64,000 bases of DNA from Adhaeribacter aerolatus (lineage in GTDB: Bacteria; Bacteroidota; Bacteroidia; Cytophagales; Hymenobacteraceae). The position numbers and the translations under genes were made by a program. The notes beneath the pieces were generated by a model that had not been told where the DNA came from, did no database searches, and saw only the letters and a list, made by a program, of their open reading frames with translations. The stretch lies in NCBI RefSeq assembly GCF_007991635.1, contig NZ_BJYS01000043.1:1-64000 (forward strand), read 5' to 3'. This document shows, piece after piece, positions 45,791 to 54,099 of this stretch; within the stretch, counting starts at the first letter, position 1; every line of letters starts with the position of its first letter.

Positions 45791-46975
45791 TTATTCCTTG
45801 CTCTGGGCTTTCCATACCCGAATAAAATTTCCGCCTAATATTTTATTTATGTCCTGTTGAGTATATCCGCGGGATAGTAGTTCTTCCGTAATTAACGGGA
45901 AATCGGCTACACTGTTTAGCTCACGGGGCGTAGCGGTAATGCCGTCAAAATCGGAGCCCAGGCTAACGTAATCAACGCCCACCAGTTTTACAATATAATC
46001 GAGATGATCGAGTAATTTAGAGAGGGGCGGTCTGACCAAGGTTGCTTCCTGGGGGTATTTTCTTGCCAATATGGCTAGTATGCTGGCTTTACTTTTTCCA
46101 GATTTTTGGAGCGCCGCTACTTCAGCCTGGTGTTTTTTCAAAAAAGAATTCTGACGGGCGTTAAAGCCGGGATCAATAAAAACTGAATTGAAATTTAAAC
46201 CAATTACCCCGCCGTTTTGGGCAATAGCTTTTATTTGATCGTCTTTCAGGTTCCGGTAATGCGGCGCTAGCCGGTAAACATTACTATGCGAAACGATTAC
46301 GGGTTTGGTGGTCGTATGAATAGCCTCCCAGAAGGTTTTTTCGCCCACATGGCTTAAATCCACCAGCATGCCTAACCCGTTCATGCGCCGGATTACCTGT
46401 TGGCCGAATTCGGTTAAACCTTTTTTAGCGGACGGCAAAGAACCACGATTTTCGTCGCGGGCCGAAGAGGCCAGGGTATTTGAATTGTTCCAGGTTAAGG
46501 TCAGATACCGGGCGCCCCGGTTGTATAGTTGGTCCAGGTTGGCCAGTTTGTGTTCCAGCATGTGCCCGCCTTCTATGCCAATTATAGCGGCCAATTTCTT
46601 TTGCTTTACCGCTTCATAAAGTTGCTCCGGGCGCTGCACCAGCATTATTTTATCCGGGTTGCGGGCAATTACCGCTTGCAGCGAATCTATCTGGCGGTTG
46701 GCATACCGGAAAGCTTTGCCCGGACCATATTTCTGATCGCACCAAACCGAAAAAAACTGCGCATCTACGCCGCCCGCTTTAAACCGCCTTAAATCCGAGT
46801 GGGTCCTGGAACTCAGGTCATCGGCAATATCCATTCCGCGCATCATGGCAATCAGCACGTCGTTGTGTAAGTCTACCACAATGGCTTCCTCGTGCCATTT
46901 TCTATAATCCTGGCCTTTTACCCGGACTGGTAAAAAAAGCAACAGCAGGCAGATAAAATGAAGATACTTTGGCAA
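45791..46975 (-). CDS. Membrane dipeptidase, peptidase family M19
   Basis: An exported zinc dipeptidase of about 394 residues. The zinc motif 'VVDLHNDVL' appears early, then 'IGIEGGHMLE', 'LVDLSHVGEKTFWE', 'VIVSHSNVYRLAPHYRNL' and 'VSLGSDFDG', all typical of renal-dipeptidase-like M19 enzymes. The frame is open to 47128, but that ATG sits in the loop of the terminator of the next gene, so it cannot be the real start. TTG 46975 gives a good signal peptide ('LPKYLHFICLLLLFLPVRVKG') and is chosen; ATT/CTG starts nearby cannot be excluded. Confidence 0.87.
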   Translation of the reverse strand: MPKYLHFICLLLLFLPVRVKGQDYRKWHEEAIVVDLHNDVLIAMMRGMDIADDLSSRTHSDLRRFKAGGVDAQFFSVWCDQKYGPGKAFRYANRQIDSLQAVIARNPDKIMLVQRPEQLYEAVKQKKLAAIIGIEGGHMLEHKLANLDQLYNRGARYLTLTWNNSNTLASSARDENRGSLPSAKKGLTEFGQQVIRRMNGLGMLVDLSHVGEKTFWEAIHTTTKPVIVSHSNVYRLAPHYRNLKDDQIKAIAQNGGVIGLNFNSVFIDPGFNARQNSFLKKHQAEVAALQKSGKSKASILAILARKYPQEATLVRPPLSKLLDHLDYIVKLVGVDYVSLGSDFDGITATPRELNSVADFPLITEELLSRGYTQQDINKILGGNFIRVWKAQSKE

Positions 46976-47102
46976 GGCGGTATTCTTTTGTGAGTGGCAG
47001 CCGTTTGGCTGAGCGGGAAGAATATTTGATTGGGCCGGATTGAATTTAAAGGAAAGATAAAAAATAAATGAATGTTGCGGGCGGCAGTTTAATGGAGCGG
47101 CA

Positions 47103-47140
47103 AAAAAATAGCCCGGGCTTTGTCGCACCCAGGCTATTTT
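47103..47140 (-). terminator. Intrinsic terminator of the haem dehydrogenase gene
   Basis: AAAATAGCC-x-GGG pairs with CCC-x-GGCTATTTT (47105-47117 with 47128-47140; one mismatch), followed on the minus strand by a run of seven T. It lies 37 bp after the stop codon at 47177. Confidence 0.88.
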
Positions 47141-47176
47141 ATCTTCATACCAGTTAAAAGCAGCTTATATCATTTA

Positions 47177-49837
47177 TTACTTTTTCTGCTGGGCGAGGAA
47201 GGTAATAAGAGAGGCAAATTCTTCGTAAGACAAGGAATTGGCCAGACCCGCCGGCATCATCGAAGTTTCCAGTTCTTTACGGGAGGCAATTTCGCTGGTT
47301 TTAACCGTAAATACCTGGCCGGCAATGTTCCGCATTACTATTTTATCGGCGGTTTCTTCCGATACAAACCCCATAATGCTTTGTCCGCTTTTGGTGTTTA
47401 CGAGTACAGAAGCAAAGCCCTGCGAAATAGAGGCGTTCGGTTTCAGAATAGATTCGGCAATTTGGTCGCGGTTCATGATAGAACCAATCTGACCCATAAA
47501 CGGACCTTTCATGGGTTCGCTTTTGCTTAAGCTGTGGCAGGCAATACAGCCTTGCTGGGCAAACAGTGCTTTGCCTTTGATCGGGTCGCCTTTGATTTTG
47601 GCCATAGCCAGCATTACATCTTCGATGGAAGTTTTACCAATCTGGCCTTTCTGATTCCGGATCTTTTCCAGATCTATTTTTACTTCTTCGGTGGTAGCCA
47701 CTTTTTCTTCGCCGCCAAACTCGTCAATGCCCATCCGGTGCCGGGCATTCAGGTCGGCAAAGAACTGTTTGCCGTTTTCATCGGCTTTCTGCCATTCGTC
47801 TTTCAGTAATTTCTCAATTTTAGGCGATGCTTCCCAGGTAATGGGTTTGTAGTAAGGGCCGCGGGTATCAGGCCGGGTACTCCACCACCACGAACCATCG
47901 TAAGGCGCTTCTTTCTGGTATAGCCGCGATAAGGTAGTCAGGATTTCCTTTTTCAGATTTTCGTCTTTGGCTTGCTGATAGGCTGAAATTAAACCATCTA
48001 CCGCTTTCGGGTCGTGCAGGTAGCGCAACGTCCATAAGGCCAGTTTGGAGTTTTCGGTACCAATGGCGCGCACACTGGCATCTACAGCATTTAGGTCTAC
48101 CAAAGCACGTACGGCAACGTGCGCCGGAATAATAGCGGCATTGGGGGTGGCGTGCGGTCCTTCGGTACCACGGGCCGGCGCATTGTGATTAGCCGGAACC
48201 TTTATTTCGAGCAAAGCCGGCGCTACTTCCGGACGGCCCAAACGGCCTAATCCAACCGCTGCTGCCACTTGTACCCGCGGCGAAGCATCTTTTAAGGCCT
48301 GAATAAACGGTTCGGTAGGTACACTTTTCAGGTTTGTTTTACGGTCGGTAAGGGCTCGTAAGGCAAATTCCCGCACATCGGCTTCGGAACTAAGCTTGGT
48401 TAAGTTTTTAACACCATCTGCGCCGGCGGCCTGGGCATAGGTAAATATTCCGGCAACCCGAACATCTAAAGGTTGATTTTTATCTGCGGCGATTTTCCAG
48501 GCGGCTTTAGCGGCTTTTTTGCCGGAGCGGCTAATTAATTCTTGTTGCGCATGCAACCGGGCTACTGAGCTTTGCGATTTTAACAAAGAAACCAATTCTT
48601 TTTCAGAGGCTTTTTTCAGATTGGGGAATGCTTTGTATTGCCAGTTTTTAGGTACTGCCCGCACCACAAAACCTTTGCCCGGATTACCGGAGTAACCAGC
48701 CCCGTCCCAGGCTGCCAGGTAAACCCGTCCCGAACCATCAATATCTAAATCGGTAATTTGCGGCAGTTTAATAAATTCTTCTTCTTTTTGCGTAAAACCA
48801 GCGCCGGTAGGAGTAACCCGGTGTATGTAAAGTTGGCTGCGGCCCCAATCGGCCATCATAGGAACTTTGTTGTATTTTTCGGGCCAGGTAGGATCGTCCA
48901 TAAACAAGGCACCCGTACCCGAACCACCGCCCAGGTCTATTAACGCCGGAATGATTTCATCAGTAAAATTTTTAAACAACACCGGGTAACCGTATTCAGC
49001 CGATTGAATCTGGTGGCTGAAGCGAATATTCCAGCCGCCGCCATCATTTGTATTTCCGCGTGTAAAAATATTCATGTAAGGGTCAATTGCCACATCGTAA
49101 ATATTACGCATGCCGTGGGTGTAAACTTCCATTTCGGTACCATCCGGCCGCACCCGCACAATACCACCGCCCAGCATGGTCATTTTTTTACCGGTACGGT
49201 CTACAGCATCGTGAAAACCAAAGTCACCGACGGCAATGTAAATCCAGCCGTCAATACCCATCCGGATGCCATTGGTGGCGTGGTCGGTACCACGGCTTTG
49301 CAGGAATTTAGGCGAACTGATATTTTGAATAAGCGGTTTCGACGGGCCATCGGCTATGCCATCGTTGTTTTTATCTTCAAAAACAACCAAATCCATGCCC
49401 GAAGCTTTGCCGGTTTCTTTCGAGAAAGTGGTATGCAGAACGAAAAGCTGGTCGCCAAGCGAAATAATACCCCGCGGATTATCTACCTGGGCAAAAGTAG
49501 TATGCTGATCTACTTTGCCGTCGTTGTCTTTGTCAATCAGTTTAACAATGCTGCCTTTACCCGGATTTTTACCCAAAGACCCCTGCATATCCACCCCCAC
49601 ATAAACTTCGCCGGTGGGTGCTACGGCCAAACAGGCCGGGCTGGGCGTCAGGTCAGGTCCGGTAAAGTTGGTTATCGTTAATTCGCTCGGGCCATCGGCG
49701 GTAAAGACTGGCGCGTTAACTTTTAATATTTTGCTTGCTGCTTTTTGGTTTGTAACCGTTACCATAGGTTCGGGTTTTTTGCCTAAGCCAAACAAAATGA
49801 AAAAAACATAGAATAAACTCAAAGAAATTTTTAACAT
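47177..49837 (-). CDS. Exported propeller/HEAT/cytochrome c dehydrogenase (PVC-type haem-binding protein)
   Basis: An 886-residue exported protein. Signal peptide (1-20), an N-terminal sugar-dehydrogenase-like six-bladed propeller (about 45-400; 'GVDMQGSLGKNPGKG', 'MGIDGWIYIAVGDFGF'), HEAT repeats (about 420-650; 'DASPRVQVAAAVGLGRLG'), and a C-terminal cytochrome c domain with the haem motif CIACH in 'FAQQGCIACHSLSK' and a distal Met region (about 770-886). Such proteins abound in Planctomycetes and Bacteroidota and are assigned to periplasmic oxidation of sugars or alcohols. It is divergent from the sugar-isomerase-like gene, so the two share a 225-bp regulatory gap. Confidence 0.9.
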   Translation of the reverse strand: MLKISLSLFYVFFILFGLGKKPEPMVTVTNQKAASKILKVNAPVFTADGPSELTITNFTGPDLTPSPACLAVAPTGEVYVGVDMQGSLGKNPGKGSIVKLIDKDNDGKVDQHTTFAQVDNPRGIISLGDQLFVLHTTFSKETGKASGMDLVVFEDKNNDGIADGPSKPLIQNISSPKFLQSRGTDHATNGIRMGIDGWIYIAVGDFGFHDAVDRTGKKMTMLGGGIVRVRPDGTEMEVYTHGMRNIYDVAIDPYMNIFTRGNTNDGGGWNIRFSHQIQSAEYGYPVLFKNFTDEIIPALIDLGGGSGTGALFMDDPTWPEKYNKVPMMADWGRSQLYIHRVTPTGAGFTQKEEEFIKLPQITDLDIDGSGRVYLAAWDGAGYSGNPGKGFVVRAVPKNWQYKAFPNLKKASEKELVSLLKSQSSVARLHAQQELISRSGKKAAKAAWKIAADKNQPLDVRVAGIFTYAQAAGADGVKNLTKLSSEADVREFALRALTDRKTNLKSVPTEPFIQALKDASPRVQVAAAVGLGRLGRPEVAPALLEIKVPANHNAPARGTEGPHATPNAAIIPAHVAVRALVDLNAVDASVRAIGTENSKLALWTLRYLHDPKAVDGLISAYQQAKDENLKKEILTTLSRLYQKEAPYDGSWWWSTRPDTRGPYYKPITWEASPKIEKLLKDEWQKADENGKQFFADLNARHRMGIDEFGGEEKVATTEEVKIDLEKIRNQKGQIGKTSIEDVMLAMAKIKGDPIKGKALFAQQGCIACHSLSKSEPMKGPFMGQIGSIMNRDQIAESILKPNASISQGFASVLVNTKSGQSIMGFVSEETADKIVMRNIAGQVFTVKTSEIASRKELETSMMPAGLANSLSYEEFASLITFLAQQKK

Positions 49838-50062
49838 ATTTAGTTTATGGATTTAGGAAAAGGTGCTTATTTCTTTTTTTATTGCAAAATAACCAAATAG
49901 CCTTAGAAATTCGCGGACTTTAATCTTCTTTTTTATTTTTCTATATTTCGCCGAAGGGTTAAGGCTGTAAAAAGTAGAAAAACTTAAGGCATATTATTTA
50001 TAAAACTTACTCTGAAACCATATATTAGGCTTTTCTATTTTATTAAACCTATTAAAACTTAT

Positions 50063-50926
50063 ATGAAGAAAATTACCAGCTTGCTATATCTCGCCATGTT
50101 CATGGGCCTGGGTTTAACAGATGCATTGGCTCAAAAAGGAAAACCGCTTTTTCCGCAGGCTCCCGGCATGGAAGCTTATACTTACCGGCATAGTTTTAAG
50201 AAAGATGTGGCAGCTACCCTCGATACCATTAAGGCCTTGGGCATAACCGAACTGGAAAGTGGCGCCAGCCCGAACGGAATGGCACCCGAGCAATTCCGGA
50301 AATTACTCGATGTGCGTGGCCTGAAGTGCCCTTCTATTGGCGTTGGCTATGAAGAAATTGTAAAAGACCCGGCCGAGGTAGCCCGAAAAGCCAAAATATT
50401 AGGAGCCCAGTACGTAATGGTGGCCTGGATTCCGCATAAAAATGACTTTACGCTGGCAGACGCGCAGAAAGCTGCTGCTGATTTTAACCGGGTGGGCAAA
50501 GTATTAAAAGAAAATGACGTTACTTTCTGTTATCACAACCACGGCTACGAATTTCAGCCTTATAAGAACGGTACCCTCTTCGATTACTTAGCCGAAAACA
50601 CGGACCCGAAGTATGTTTCCTTCGAGATGGATATGTTGTGGGCCTACCATGGTGGTCAGGATCCGGTTAAGTTGCTGAACAAATACGGAAACCGTTGGAA
50701 ATTAATGCACCTGAAAGATTTACGTAAAGGCGTTAAAGGCGATTTAACCGGCAATACTCCCACCGAGAACGATGTAGTATTGGGTACAGGCCAATTAGAC
50801 GTGCCGGCAATTCTGAAGGCTGCTAAGAAAGTAGGAATAAAGCATTATTTTATCGAAGACGAAAGCCCCCGCTGGTATTTACAGGTACCTCAAACCATGT
50901 CTTACCTCAAAAGCCTGAAAGAATAA
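50063..50926 (+). CDS. Exported sugar isomerase/epimerase-like TIM barrel
   Basis: A 287-residue protein of the xylose-isomerase-like (AP endonuclease 2) TIM-barrel superfamily, but with a signal peptide (about 1-24, ending DALAQ). Metal-binding acidic and His residues occur in 'TFCYHNHGYEFQ', 'VSFEMDMLWAYHGG', 'MHLKDLRKG' and 'HYFIEDESPRWYL'. Cytoplasmic relatives isomerise sugars or inositol derivatives; exported ones in Bacteroidota have been linked to lyase or hydratase steps on 3-keto-glucosides, which suits the DUF1080 neighbour. It leads the plus-strand carbohydrate gene set and has its own terminator. Confidence 0.88.
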   Translation: MKKITSLLYLAMFMGLGLTDALAQKGKPLFPQAPGMEAYTYRHSFKKDVAATLDTIKALGITELESGASPNGMAPEQFRKLLDVRGLKCPSIGVGYEEIVKDPAEVARKAKILGAQYVMVAWIPHKNDFTLADAQKAAADFNRVGKVLKENDVTFCYHNHGYEFQPYKNGTLFDYLAENTDPKYVSFEMDMLWAYHGGQDPVKLLNKYGNRWKLMHLKDLRKGVKGDLTGNTPTENDVVLGTGQLDVPAILKAAKKVGIKHYFIEDESPRWYLQVPQTMSYLKSLKE

Positions 50927-51326
50927 TAATAACTAATTTGGTTATAGATTTCGCTGTTTAGTCTCTCCTGAGAGAAGCTTCTATATTTATAATTCCTATA
51001 CTTATTAAAAGATAAGCTCCCGGTATATGGTACTGCCGGGAGTTTTTTCTTTTAGAGCTTGCCACCTTTGTATAAATCGGCGATTGTAGAAATTTTCTGG
51101 TTAGTTAATGTGGCTTTTCTACTTGTATTTAATGAACTATAGCGGTACAGAATAGCCTGATAATTCTGCCATAAATTAATAATGTTAAAGGAAATCAGAA
51201 ATATGCTTTCTAAGAGAGTTGAATACTTGTTAAATGGTTGGTAAGTTGCCCATGTTTTAGTTAATTGCAAATCGAAGAGTTTTAAACTTTGCTTTTATCT
51301 AAATTACTTACCACTTAACACCACTC
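50927..51326. other. Gap with terminator and a repeat-like motif
   Basis: It holds the terminator at 51013-51047 and, just before the MFS gene start, the 15-mer ATTACTTACCACTTA (51303-51317) that also occurs at 24134-24148. A 72-codon minus-strand frame (51052-51270) has no recognisable content. Confidence 0.55.
51013..51047 (+). terminator. Intrinsic terminator of the isomerase-like gene
   Basis: The stem CTCCCGG/CCGGGAG (51017-51023 with 51036-51042) is followed by TTTTTT. Confidence 0.85.
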
Positions 51327-52670
51327 ATGCTTCAAACTCAACCTGAGAAACCAACCGGATTAAACGAAGATTCAAATTTTACCGAAGACAAAGGCAAGAT
51401 TACCAATTATCGTTGGGTCATTTGTGCCCTGCTGTTTTTTGCTACCACCATCAACTACATCGACCGGCAGGTTATTGGTTTGCTAAAGCCTACGCTGGAA
51501 GTACAATTTAATTGGTCCGAAGTAGATTACGGTAATATTGTAATGATTTTTGCCGGCTGTTACGCACTGGGCTATGTAATCTTCGGTAATTTTATTGATA
51601 AAATCGGCACCAAAATGGGATACAGCATTTCGGTTGTGGTTTGGAGTATTGCCGCTATATTACACGCCGCAGTTAAAAGCACCTTTGGTTTTGGAGTAGT
51701 GCGCGGTTTACTCGGCCTGGCCGAAGCCGGTAACTTTCCGGCGGCCGTAAAAGCAGTTGCCGAGTGGTTTCCGAAAAAAGAACGGGCGCTGGCCACCGGT
51801 ATTTTTAACTCCGGTACCAGTATTGGAGCGGTAGCCGCCCCGCTGCTGGTGCCTTGGTTGTTAAGTGCCTACGGCTGGCAGGAAGCCTTCATTATTACCG
51901 GTGCCATTGGCTTTATCTGGCTGGTATTTTGGTGGTTATTGTACGAAATTCCTTCGCGGCACAAAAAGGTTTCTCCACAGGAACTAGCTTACATAAACAG
52001 TGATGTTGATCCCGCGGATGCCCAAAATACCGGCAAGATAAAATGGAGCCGCCTGTTAGGCATTAAGCAAACCTGGGTTTTTATTGTTGGCAAAGTACTG
52101 ACCGATCCTATCTGGTGGTTTTTCCTGTTCTGGCTGCCTTCTTATTTTGCCACCACCTTTAACCTCGACCTGAGCAAACCCAGCATTCACCTGGCCATTG
52201 TTTATTCGGCTACCACCCTGGGCAGCATTGGCGGCGGCTATTTATCTTCTTTTTTAATTAAAAGAGGCTGGCCCATCTTAAAAGCCCGGAAAACAACATT
52301 ACTGATAGTGGCCTTTGCGGTATTGCCGATTATGCTGGCCCAACAGGCACCAAATATTTGGGTGGCAGTAGGCATTATCAGTTTAGCCGCCGCCGCGCAC
52401 CAGGCCTGGAGCGCGAATATTTTTACCATTGTTTCAGATATTATTCCGCGGCGTGCCGTTAGCTCGGTAGTGGGGATTGGTGGAATGGCCGGCTCTATTG
52501 GCTCTACCTTATTTCCATTACTGGTAGGATCTTTGTTAGAGTATTATAAAACGGCTGGTAATATTGGCGCCGGCTACAATATTTTGTTTATCATTTGCGG
52601 TTGCGCGTATTTCCTGGCCTGGTTTATCATCCAGTTGCTGACAGCCCGTATGAAACCCGTTGAACTCTAA
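51327..52670 (+). CDS. MFS transporter, ACS family (hexuronate-transporter-like)
   Basis: A 447-residue inner-membrane transporter with twelve hydrophobic helices. The opening 'FFATTINYIDRQVIGLL' and 'RGLLGLAEAGNFPAAVKA' are hallmarks of the anion:cation symporter family, which includes hexuronate (ExuT) and sugar-acid transporters. That suits import of an oxidised sugar produced in the periplasm by the neighbouring dehydrogenases. It begins a run of plus-strand genes: MFS, DUF1080 (33-bp gap), dehydrogenase (28-bp gap). Confidence 0.92.
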   Translation: MLQTQPEKPTGLNEDSNFTEDKGKITNYRWVICALLFFATTINYIDRQVIGLLKPTLEVQFNWSEVDYGNIVMIFAGCYALGYVIFGNFIDKIGTKMGYSISVVVWSIAAILHAAVKSTFGFGVVRGLLGLAEAGNFPAAVKAVAEWFPKKERALATGIFNSGTSIGAVAAPLLVPWLLSAYGWQEAFIITGAIGFIWLVFWWLLYEIPSRHKKVSPQELAYINSDVDPADAQNTGKIKWSRLLGIKQTWVFIVGKVLTDPIWWFFLFWLPSYFATTFNLDLSKPSIHLAIVYSATTLGSIGGGYLSSFLIKRGWPILKARKTTLLIVAFAVLPIMLAQQAPNIWVAVGIISLAAAAHQAWSANIFTIVSDIIPRRAVSSVVGIGGMAGSIGSTLFPLLVGSLLEYYKTAGNIGAGYNILFIICGCAYFLAWFIIQLLTARMKPVEL

Positions 52671-52703
52671 TATCCACCATTTATACCAAACTTTATTTTT
52701 ATC

Positions 52704-54071
52704 ATGAATTTAAAATTATTATTCTTTGCCGGATTACTGCTTTTTAGTTTTTCCGCTTCGGCCCAGAAGAAAAATGCTGGTAAGTGGCAAAACTTATTTA
52801 ACGGCAAAGACCTGAGTGGCTGGAAACAGCTAAACGGTAAAGCCCGCTACGAAGTTAAAAACGGCGAAATTGTGGGTACTACCGTAAAAGGCGAGCCCAA
52901 TTCTTTTTTAGTTACCGAAAAAGAATACGGTGATTTTATTTTAGAGCTGGAGCTGAAACTGGAGCAGCCCATGAATTCGGGTATTCAGTTCCGGAGCCTG
53001 AGTAACCCGGCTTACATGAATGGCCGCGTGCACGGTTATCAGATGGAAGTAGACCCCAGCGACCGCGCCTGGAGCGGTGGCATCTACGACGAAGCGCGTC
53101 GGGGCTGGTTGTATACCCTGGAAACCAACCCGGCCGCCAAAACCGCTTTTAATAAGACCGACTGGAATAAGTACCGCCTGGAATGCATCGGTAACACCAT
53201 CCGGACCTGGGTAAACGGCCAGCCGGTAGCCCACTTACTCGATTCAGAAACGGCCAAAGGCTTTATTGCCCTGCAGGTACACTCGATTGGTAAAGAACAA
53301 AAAACGGATGGGCAGCAGATTCGGTGGCGCAATATTCGCATCCAGACCACTAATCTGAAGCCAAGTGCCCCTACGAATATTCCGGTGGTAAATAATTTGC
53401 CTAATGTATTATCCGAGCAGGAAAAGAAAGAGGGCTATACTTTGCTTTGGGACGGTAAAACCACCCAGGGGTGGCGCGGCGCTCATAAAACAGCTTTCCC
53501 GAAACAAGGCTGGGAAATTAAAGACGGCGTGTTGAGTGTGCAAAAATCGGATGGCGGCGAATCGACAAACGGGGGCGATATTGTTACCGAAAAAGAATAC
53601 GGTGCTTTCGAACTGAAATTTGATTTTAAATTAACACCCGGCGCTAACAGCGGCCTGAAATATTTTGTTACTGAATCAGAACAAAGCAAAGGTTCCGCTA
53701 TTGGCCTGGAATTCCAGCTGCTCGACGACGAAAAGCATCCCGATGCCAAAATGGGCGTGGTCGGCAATCGCACACTGGGCTCTTTGTACGATTTAATTCC
53801 GGCAGTTAAAAATTCGCAATCGCGCCGGCCCATTGGCCAGTGGAATACCGCTATTTTAAAAGTATTTCCGGATGGTAAAGTAGAACATTGGTTAAACGGC
53901 CAGAAGGTTACCGAATATACCCGGGGAACTCCAATCTATCAGGCCTTGGTAGCCCGCAGCAAATACAAAGACTATCCTAACTTTGGTATGGCTCCTAAAG
54001 GCAGAATTCTGTTACAAGACCACGGCGACCTGGTTTCTTTCCGGAGTCTTAAAATAAAGGAGCTGAATTAA
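52704..54071 (+). CDS. Two-domain DUF1080 protein (3-keto-disaccharide hydrolase family)
   Basis: A 455-residue exported protein. Signal peptide (about 1-20, '[10 protein letters not shown]'), then two DUF1080 (PF06439) domains: the first opens '[20 protein letters not shown]' and covers about 24-215, the second opens '[15 protein letters not shown]' and covers about 240-453. Both have the concanavalin-like beta-sandwich pattern with 'MNSGIQFRS' or 'ANSGLKYFV' and 'YEFQL'-type strands. Members of this family hydrolyse glycosides oxidised at C3, which fits the adjacent dehydrogenases. It is part of the plus-strand operon. Confidence 0.92.
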   Translation: MNLKLLFFAGLLLFSFSASAQKKNAGKWQNLFNGKDLSGWKQLNGKARYEVKNGEIVGTTVKGEPNSFLVTEKEYGDFILELELKLEQPMNSGIQFRSLSNPAYMNGRVHGYQMEVDPSDRAWSGGIYDEARRGWLYTLETNPAAKTAFNKTDWNKYRLECIGNTIRTWVNGQPVAHLLDSETAKGFIALQVHSIGKEQKTDGQQIRWRNIRIQTTNLKPSAPTNIPVVNNLPNVLSEQEKKEGYTLLWDGKTTQGWRGAHKTAFPKQGWEIKDGVLSVQKSDGGESTNGGDIVTEKEYGAFELKFDFKLTPGANSGLKYFVTESEQSKGSAIGLEFQLLDDEKHPDAKMGVVGNRTLGSLYDLIPAVKNSQSRRPIGQWNTAILKVFPDGKVEHWLNGQKVTEYTRGTPIYQALVARSKYKDYPNFGMAPKGRILLQDHGDLVSFRSLKIKELN

Positions 54072-54099
54072 AATTTGATTTTCGCTGTTTTATAGAAGC

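Noticed and set aside
49004-49681. 225-codon plus-strand frame opposite the haem dehydrogenase
   Set aside because: It lies wholly antisense to a well-supported gene, and its His/Asn/Val-rich composition is what the reversed codons of that gene would give.
51052-51270. 72-codon minus-strand frame between the isomerase-like and MFS genes
   Set aside because: No domain, no signal peptide, AT-rich codons only; it most likely arises by chance in intergenic DNA.
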